The notes under the pieces: generated by a model
What the model saw: only the letters and a program-made list of their open reading frames with translations
What the model was told of the DNA's origin: nothing
The model's database searches: none
Shown: in pieces, positions 59,311-64,000 of the stretch
Position numbering within the stretch: the first letter of the stretch is position 1
Layout of the letters: every line of letters starts with the position of its first letter
DNA from: Kumtagia sp052180275
GTDB lineage: Bacteria; Pseudomonadota; Alphaproteobacteria; Rhizobiales; Rhizobiaceae
DNA: 64,000 bases
Direction: 5' to 3'
Assembly (NCBI RefSeq): GCF_052180275.1
Contig: NZ_CP197465.1
Coordinates: 62,001-126,000 of the forward strand
Made by a program: the position numbers and the translations under genes

Positions 59311-60621
59311 TTATTTCGAATAGCAGTTCTCGCCGCGACGTCCCTGCATTTCACCACAGGTTTTCCTGACCTGAGGACCGGTGGCAGCAGCGCCCGGCAC
59401 GACGTCCCCGAGCGTCTCGACATGTCTGGCATAATTCTCCCGCGTATTCTGATCGACCAGCGCGACGGGCGCGGCGACCGCCAGGCCCGCCGCGGTTCCC
59501 GCGGCCGCCGCAGCCCCCGCCGTCGCCGCCACGATCGAGTCGCCCAGCCCCACCCGGTTGTCGGTCAACGTCTGCCCGCTCGACAGGCGGGTGCCAATGA
59601 GTTGCACGATCTCGGGCGATTCTGCGAACTTGCTATGATGAAGATCGTCGCCTGCCTTGACCTGGGTAAGGTCGACCACGGTTATCTTGTTGTCGGCGAG
59701 CTCGGTCTTGTAGGGCTCCTGCGTGGGATCGATGGCGCCCAGTCGCGAGACGTTGCCCCAGACCCGCTTCGACACCGCGAGGGCGCGGTCGTCGCGCGAG
59801 ACGAACAGCGTGAACTGCGGGTGCTGCTCGCCCATGTCGGCGATCTGCGAGCGGAACACGTCGACGTCGACATCCGGCGCGGCCAGCATCACGTTCTTGA
59901 ACTTCGGCGGCAGGCGGCCGTTGCGGATCGCCATCTGCCGCAGCGATTCCAGCGCAAGCCAGTTCCCCATCGAATGCGCCAGGACGTTGACTTCCTTGAT
60001 TTGCGGATCCTTCGCAAGATACTGGAACAGGTTCTCAAGCGCGTTGCGCGTGTAATTGGTGCTTTCGCGGTCGTAGCCATAGGCGAGCAGGCTGCCGCGC
60101 GACGGCCAGGTGACCAGCACGGGGACGCTGTGCGCACGGGAGTCGTTGACGATCTGCGCGAAGCGATAGACCGAATCCTCGAAGCGGTTGTTGAAGCCGT
60201 GGATGAAGACCAGCACGCTGCGATCCGGACTCTTCGCCACGGCGTTGTTCAGCCAGACTTCCGCGCCTTTCCGGTCGACTTCAGCAGCCTTGATGACGGC
60301 AAAATCGGTTGCGGGATTGGGCGGCAATTTTTTCGGCCAGGCGACTTCGCCGACCTTGCGGACATTGTTCGGCGGGATCGACACGGTGAGTTCCGCGAAA
60401 GCCGGGGTAAGCGAGCGCTCGCCGCTGAACATCTCGCCGGGGTTGGCCGCGTGGCTGCGGGTCGTCGTCACGATCATCTCCACCTTGCTGGCGGAGGGCT
60501 CGGTTTCGGCGACCGGCGTCAGCACACCCGTCGGACGGCTCGCGCAGCCGGCCAGCTGCAGTCCCCCGGCAAGCAGGACGCACGCGACAATTCGAGCATG
60601 GAAAGGCCAGTACCGGCTCAT
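59311..60621 (-). CDS. alpha/beta hydrolase lipoprotein (DUF900 type)
   Basis: 436 residues. The lipobox is LQLAGC (Cys at about 26), so the protein is probably anchored to the membrane. Hydrolase motifs: VLVFIHGFNNRFEDSVYRFA, VTWPSRGSLLAYGYDRESTN, nucleophile elbow VLAHSMGNWLALESL and LAAPDVDVDVF. A low-complexity stretch (AATAGAAAAAGTAAGLAVAA) sits near residue 375, and two Cys close the C-terminus. Substrate unknown. Confidence 0.87.
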   Translation of the reverse strand: MSRYWPFHARIVACVLLAGGLQLAGCASRPTGVLTPVAETEPSASKVEMIVTTTRSHAANPGEMFSGERSLTPAFAELTVSIPPNNVRKVGEVAWPKKLPPNPATDFAVIKAAEVDRKGAEVWLNNAVAKSPDRSVLVFIHGFNNRFEDSVYRFAQIVNDSRAHSVPVLVTWPSRGSLLAYGYDRESTNYTRNALENLFQYLAKDPQIKEVNVLAHSMGNWLALESLRQMAIRNGRLPPKFKNVMLAAPDVDVDVFRSQIADMGEQHPQFTLFVSRDDRALAVSKRVWGNVSRLGAIDPTQEPYKTELADNKITVVDLTQVKAGDDLHHSKFAESPEIVQLIGTRLSSGQTLTDNRVGLGDSIVAATAGAAAAAGTAAGLAVAAPVALVDQNTRENYARHVETLGDVVPGAAATGPQVRKTCGEMQGRRGENCYSK

Positions 60622-60756
60622 CGTCGTCCCACCTATCCCCGTACGCGCTACTTTTCGAGACAGCCGTTGCAGGTGCGGTGCTCGCTCGGTTCCAAGTCAT
60701 AGCCCAACGACCAACAAAGAACCATGACAAACGAGCCGGCATGCCCTGCCGAAAGA

Positions 60757-60798
60757 ATCGCACGGCAGAAAAGTCCCTGCCGTCCGATGCGATTTTTT
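60757..60798. terminator. hairpin between the OmpA-like and hydrolase genes
   Basis: ATCGCACGGCAG pairs with CTGCCG and, after a five-base bulge, TGCGAT; a run of six T follows on the plus strand. The minus-strand OmpA-like gene ends just before it, so it probably separates that gene from the hydrolase, though the T-run is on the opposite strand. Confidence 0.45.
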
Positions 60799-60824
60799 CA
60801 GCCGAGCCTGTTCGGTCGGGCGGA

Positions 60825-61394
60825 CTATTCCGCCAGCCCGAGATTGATCAGCTGGACCCGCCGGTTGGACGCGGCTTTCGGGTCGGTCGACGCCAGCGGC
60901 AATTCCTGCCCTACACCGACGGCGACCAAGCGGTTCGCCGGCACCGCGAATGTGGTTGCCAGGGCGACCATGATGGCGTCGGCACGCTTCATGCTGAGCT
61001 GGAGATTGTGCTGCGGGCTGCCGGTGGCGCTGGTGTGCCCGACGACCAGGAACTTGTAGTGGCGCAGCTGCGGATGATGGAGCGCGTCGGCGATCAGACC
61101 GATGGTGCGATAGGACTTCGGCTCGATGGCGATCGAATCGTTCTCGAAATCGATCTCGACCGCAAACTGCGGAAGCTGCGCGAGCTTGCTCCAGTTCGGA
61201 AGGCCGGCCACGCCTTTTCCGACATTGGCATCCGCTTCCTGCATCAGGAGAGCGAGGTCGACGACCGGCGCCGCCGCCTCGACCTTGCCAAGGCTGGCGA
61301 TCAACTGATGGTCGCTGAGTTGCTGAGCCTCGGCGGAACCGGCGAAGACGGTGACGGCCAGCGTCAAGCCGGCAAGAATTCGATGAAAGGACAT
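60825..61394 (-). CDS. OmpA-family periplasmic protein
   Basis: 189 residues from the ATG at 61394 (GGAGAA upstream), with a signal peptide (ILAGLTLAVTVFAGSAEA-QQ). The OmpA-like peptidoglycan-binding domain spans about 90-185: VEIDFENDSIAIEPKSYRTI, LVVGHTSATGSPQHNLQLSM, and NRLVAVGVGQELPL with ASNRRVQLINLG. No beta-barrel or lipobox, so a soluble or loosely attached periplasmic protein. Confidence 0.88.
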   Translation of the reverse strand: MSFHRILAGLTLAVTVFAGSAEAQQLSDHQLIASLGKVEAAAPVVDLALLMQEADANVGKGVAGLPNWSKLAQLPQFAVEIDFENDSIAIEPKSYRTIGLIADALHHPQLRHYKFLVVGHTSATGSPQHNLQLSMKRADAIMVALATTFAVPANRLVAVGVGQELPLASTDPKAASNRRVQLINLGLAE

Positions 61395-61419
61395 TCTGGT
61401 TCTCCTGGTCCGGGCCGGT

Positions 61420-61845
61420 TCAGCGCCAACCGGCATCGGTTATCGCCTGATTGCATTTCTGGCCGTCGATGCGCGTGGTCTTGATCAGGCACTGAAGGAT
61501 GTGCGCCTCGCCCTTGACCCCCTTGCACAACGTTGCCGCATCCCCGCCGCATACCTTGAAGACGACGGATTGTGCCGCCAGCCTTTGTTCGATCGATGCG
61601 GTGACGCTGGCCAGCGAAGCTGTGCAGGTCGGCGAGACCTTTGCCTGATGCTTTTCCAGGCAGCTCTGGATCTGGTTGTTGCCGAGATTGACGCCGCTGC
61701 AGAGTTTCTTGATGTCCGCCCCGCAATCCTTGGCCAGGACTGTCGCGGCGTCGGCGAAGCTGATGGTCTGCGCCTGGGCGATGCCGATTGCGCCGAAGGC
61801 GGCCATCAGCACCGCTCCCGCAAGGATGTTACGTCGTCTTGCCAT
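61420..61845 (-). CDS. exported Cys-rich repeat protein
   Basis: 141 residues from the ATG at 61845, with GGAGTTAACA upstream. Signal peptide ILAGAVLMAAFGAIGIAQA-QT. The mature part has about eight Cys in two tandem units (CGADIKKLCSGVNLGNNQIQ...CLEKH and CGGDAATLCKGVKGEAHILQ...CLIK), the pattern of GLG1-type cysteine-rich repeats. Disulphide-rich periplasmic protein of unknown function. Twenty-five bases from the OmpA-like gene start, so likely co-transcribed. Confidence 0.82.
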   Translation of the reverse strand: MARRRNILAGAVLMAAFGAIGIAQAQTISFADAATVLAKDCGADIKKLCSGVNLGNNQIQSCLEKHQAKVSPTCTASLASVTASIEQRLAAQSVVFKVCGGDAATLCKGVKGEAHILQCLIKTTRIDGQKCNQAITDAGWR

Positions 61846-62007
61846 TGTTAACTCCATCGGTTGAATCGTGGCTTGTTTGTGGGCCACACGACCTACAAAC
61901 AATTGCGGGCGTCTGTATAGGCTGCCGCCTTGCCGGAGCAGGGCAGACACGGACGAACCGTCGGCATTTGGTTATCCGCCGCCGGTCCACCTGAATCTCA
62001 ACAGACC

Positions 62008-62532
62008 CTAATACATGACCGCGCGCCTGAACGAGCGCCGCGCGACGCCAGCGTAGGACAAGGGGGTCAAGGGCATGCCGATGATGTCGATGAAGACGGA
62101 AACGTCGGTCCCCTTTTCCGGCATCTCGCCGCCGACCACCTTAACCGTATAGCTGAGCTTGTCGCCGTCCAGTTCCGGCTGCTCCAGAACCACCACCACC
62201 TGCCTGAGTTCGTTCCCTTCCAGGATCGAAAGGTCGGCGTTCGGCGGATCGGAAAGGAAGCTGTCCTTTCCCTTGCTCCAGAACGGGATGAAGGCTGCCG
62301 TCTTCATGTTGCCTGCGATCCGTTCGGGACGATCGGCGAAGAACAGCGTCGTTCCGCCGACGCCTTCAAGCGTCAGCTTGCTCGTCGCCTTGTCGAAGCT
62401 CATCGCGTTGGCGGTCTGGACGAACAGGAAGTCCGCCATCGTATCTGCCGCCAGCGCGTCTCGTGTGTTCAGCACTCCAGCTGTGGCAGCAAGAGCGGAA
62501 GCCGTCAGCAAAAGCTGCCGTCGTGTCGTCAT
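62008..62532 (-). CDS. Tat-signal exported protein of unknown function
   Basis: 174 residues from the ATG at 62532. The twin-arginine leader MTTRRQLLLTASALAATAGV ends near DALAA. The mature part (ADFLFVQTANAMSFDKATSK, then LTLEGVGGTTLFFADRPERI) is beta-rich with no motif I recognise. A Tat leader implies folding in the cytoplasm before export, perhaps with a cofactor. The longer frame from 62643 puts the RR motif internally, so I reject it. Confidence 0.75.
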   Translation of the reverse strand: MTTRRQLLLTASALAATAGVLNTRDALAADTMADFLFVQTANAMSFDKATSKLTLEGVGGTTLFFADRPERIAGNMKTAAFIPFWSKGKDSFLSDPPNADLSILEGNELRQVVVVLEQPELDGDKLSYTVKVVGGEMPEKGTDVSVFIDIIGMPLTPLSYAGVARRSFRRAVMY

Positions 62533-62661
62533 GATCTTTCTCCCAACGCGTTCCGGAAGCAACATTTGTTGCCTTGAATGACGTTGGGGCATTGGCGGAC
62601 GGCACGGAAGGTAAGTAACTGTATCGTACCCGCAGAATCGCAACGACGTGGCCCGGGCCGT

Positions 62662-64000
62662 TCAGTCGGCGATGGGGAGGCCAGCCTTCCGCAGCGAGCC
62701 GATGAAAACCTCCACGTCCTCATGCCGCGCCAAGCGCATGGCGATTTCTTTCCGCGCGTTTTCGATCAGCCCCGGCGCATTCTGCTCGAGCCAGGCCCGT
62801 TCCCGGTCGGCCTCGGCTTTATGGCCCCCTTCACCGAAGATCGCAGCCGCGATCGCATGATAGTTGGCGTTGAGGGGAGCGCTCACCTTCCTGATCCACA
62901 TCGCCGCCTGCGCATTGTCGCCGCGGAAATAGGAGCAAAGGGCAAGCGCCGTTTCGTAATAGGAAAGCGGCCCGGGATTGCGTTCGCGGACTTCCGCCAC
63001 CAGAGGGCATCCCTCGTCCCAGTTTCCGGAGAGGGCAAGGCGATATCCGTACTCGCCCACCAGTTCGGTGTCGTTCGGGTTGATGGCCATAGCCTGCTTG
63101 CCCACCGCCAGGGCCGCGTCGACCTCGCCGCTGAGATAGAGCGCGAGCATTTCTGCCTGCAGGCCTCGGATGTTGAGCGGATCGAGGCCCACGGCCCGTC
63201 TTGCCGCGGCAAGCGCACTCTCGATCGAGGAGGCCGACGCAGCGTCGAACGGATAGCGGAAGCGAATTCCATCGATGTAGGTCTGCGACAGGAGCCCCCA
63301 CCCCGTCGCATAGCCGGGGAAACGTTCCACTGCCTTCTCCAGGCAAGCCCGTACCGCCGGATAGGCCTTCGGGTCGAGATCGATCCGATATGCGTAGTAG
63401 GAAAGCGTGCAGGCGTAGGCGGCCCAGTCGTCCGGCGGGTTGTCGATATGGCGCGCCGCGTCGGCCTGGAACACGACGCCGTAGGTCTGCGCCAGGCTGG
63501 TCGCGACGTTGCGTGCGATGTCGGCCTGGGCTTCGATGAGCTTGGCGACGTCCATGCCGCCGTCATAGCTGTTCGCCCACAGCACCGAACCGTTGCTGGG
63601 GTTGATGAACCTGACGCGGAGACGGAACGCGTCCGCCGAGAGGCTGACGCTGCCGGCAAGGACGAATCTCTGCGAGGCCGCCGCGTCGCCCGGTTCGGTG
63701 GATTCGATGACGACGATGTCCTTGAACTTGGCGAGATGGCCAATGATCTCCTGCCTCAGCCCGCTCGTCACCGCGGCGGATGTTTCCGTTCCCGACAGGT
63801 CCTCGAACGGCTCGACGAGCAATCGCGGCGATTCAGGCATGGTCGCGCGAAAATGGGCCGGCACCAGTTGCAGCGCGAGAACAGCCAATGCCCCGACAAG
63901 CGCAGCCAGCGCGACGGTCAGCCATGATGCCTTGCGCCAGCGCTCCGGCCTGGGGCTTTCCGCCGGCTCCGGTGCGGGCGGCGGATCAACATCGGCGTTG
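62662..64000 (-). CDS. membrane TPR protein, N-terminus beyond window
   Basis: The frame is open to the right edge, 445 codons plus stop. From the edge: a Pro-rich linker (DVDPPPAPEPAESPRPERWR), one membrane segment (ASWLTVALAALVGALAVLAL), then a FlgO/TolB-N-like domain (PRLLVEPFEDLSGTETSAAV, FVLAGSVSLSADAFRLRVRF) and TPR-like helices (WGLLSQTYIDGIRF, AAARRAVGLDPLNIRGLQAE, GDNAQAAMWIRKV). This plan is typical of rhizobial CadC-like regulators or class III adenylate cyclases, whose DNA-binding or cyclase domain would be the missing N-terminal part. Confidence 0.82.
   Translation of the reverse strand, partial: NADVDPPPAPEPAESPRPERWRKASWLTVALAALVGALAVLALQLVPAHFRATMPESPRLLVEPFEDLSGTETSAAVTSGLRQEIIGHLAKFKDIVVIESTEPGDAAASQRFVLAGSVSLSADAFRLRVRFINPSNGSVLWANSYDGGMDVAKLIEAQADIARNVATSLAQTYGVVFQADAARHIDNPPDDWAAYACTLSYYAYRIDLDPKAYPAVRACLEKAVERFPGYATGWGLLSQTYIDGIRFRYPFDAASASSIESALAAARRAVGLDPLNIRGLQAEMLALYLSGEVDAALAVGKQAMAINPNDTELVGEYGYRLALSGNWDEGCPLVAEVRERNPGPLSYYETALALCSYFRGDNAQAAMWIRKVSAPLNANYHAIAAAIFGEGGHKAEADRERAWLEQNAPGLIENARKEIAMRLARHEDVEVFIGSLRKAGLPIAD

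Overview
The window is GC-rich, densely coded chromosomal DNA from an alphaproteobacterium, most likely a rhizobial member of the Hyphomicrobiales (Mesorhizobium/Phyllobacteriaceae type). This rests on a MucR/Ros regulator, a 284-residue DapD, several solute-binding ABC importers each with its own regulator, and two intergenic mosaic repeats of the RIME type (arms CCCTCCCC-TTGTGGGGAGGG) common in rhizobia. I see no rRNA, tRNA, CRISPR, insertion sequence or phage gene. Codon use and GC look even, so no clear island boundary is visible.

Layout. 1-2620 (minus): the 5' part of a large autotransporter whose C-terminal barrel runs off the left edge. 2950-19545: mostly housekeeping and small metabolic units: dapD, a LOG-family protein, a HAD pyrimidine nucleotidase, an iron alcohol dehydrogenase, an M23 peptidase, prfC, a pentapeptide-repeat protein, an ArsR-SRPBCC-GST operon, an FMN-dependent hydroxyacid dehydrogenase, a class II amidotransferase, an Lrp regulator divergent from a DUF6356 gene, dut, a PEP-mutase-like protein, an EI24 membrane protein and adenosine kinase. 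19638-30989: a polyol/sugar catabolic locus. A DeoR-type regulator and a LacD-type aldolase are divergent from a run of solute-binding protein, two permeases, two different ATPases, a small membrane protein, DhaK, DhaL, an LsrF-type aldolase and an SDR. 31534-34218: hemE, an isonitrile-hydratase-like DJ-1/PfpI protein and an XRE-cupin regulator. 34398-46346: a second catabolic locus. A GntR regulator is divergent from an FAD oxidoreductase, followed by a Liv-type ABC importer and acyl-CoA ligase, SDR, thiolase, hotdog thioesterase and acyl-CoA dehydrogenase, closely spaced.

46808-51094 holds mucR, two SDR-fold proteins that have both lost the YxxxK catalytic pair, an SMR-like membrane protein, a PAP2 phosphatase and a LysR regulator. 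51177-55616 has a CHASE4-GGDEF-EAL protein that meets, tail to tail, a translationally coupled CYTH, CHAD and permuted papain-fold hydrolase operon. 55722-59126 has a CerR-type TetR regulator, a 25-codon coupled ORF, a 2OG-Fe(II) oxygenase, an aldo-keto reductase and a Gfo/Idh/MocA oxidoreductase. 59158-64000 has an SDR remnant and then five minus-strand genes for exported or membrane proteins: an alpha/beta hydrolase lipoprotein, an OmpA-like protein, a Cys-rich repeat protein, a Tat-signal protein and a TM-TPR protein cut by the right edge.

The best candidates for something undescribed are: (i) the polyol locus, with a DhaK/DhaL kinase lacking DhaM, two DhnA-family aldolases and a pair of ATPases whose motif losses predict one intact and one degenerate ATP site; (ii) the Liv/acyl-CoA operon, which lacks an enoyl-CoA hydratase; (iii) the split CYTH/CHAD pair coupled to a papain-fold hydrolase; and (iv) the autotransporter with a propeller-like passenger. 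All functional assignments come from reading motifs by eye. No database search was run.
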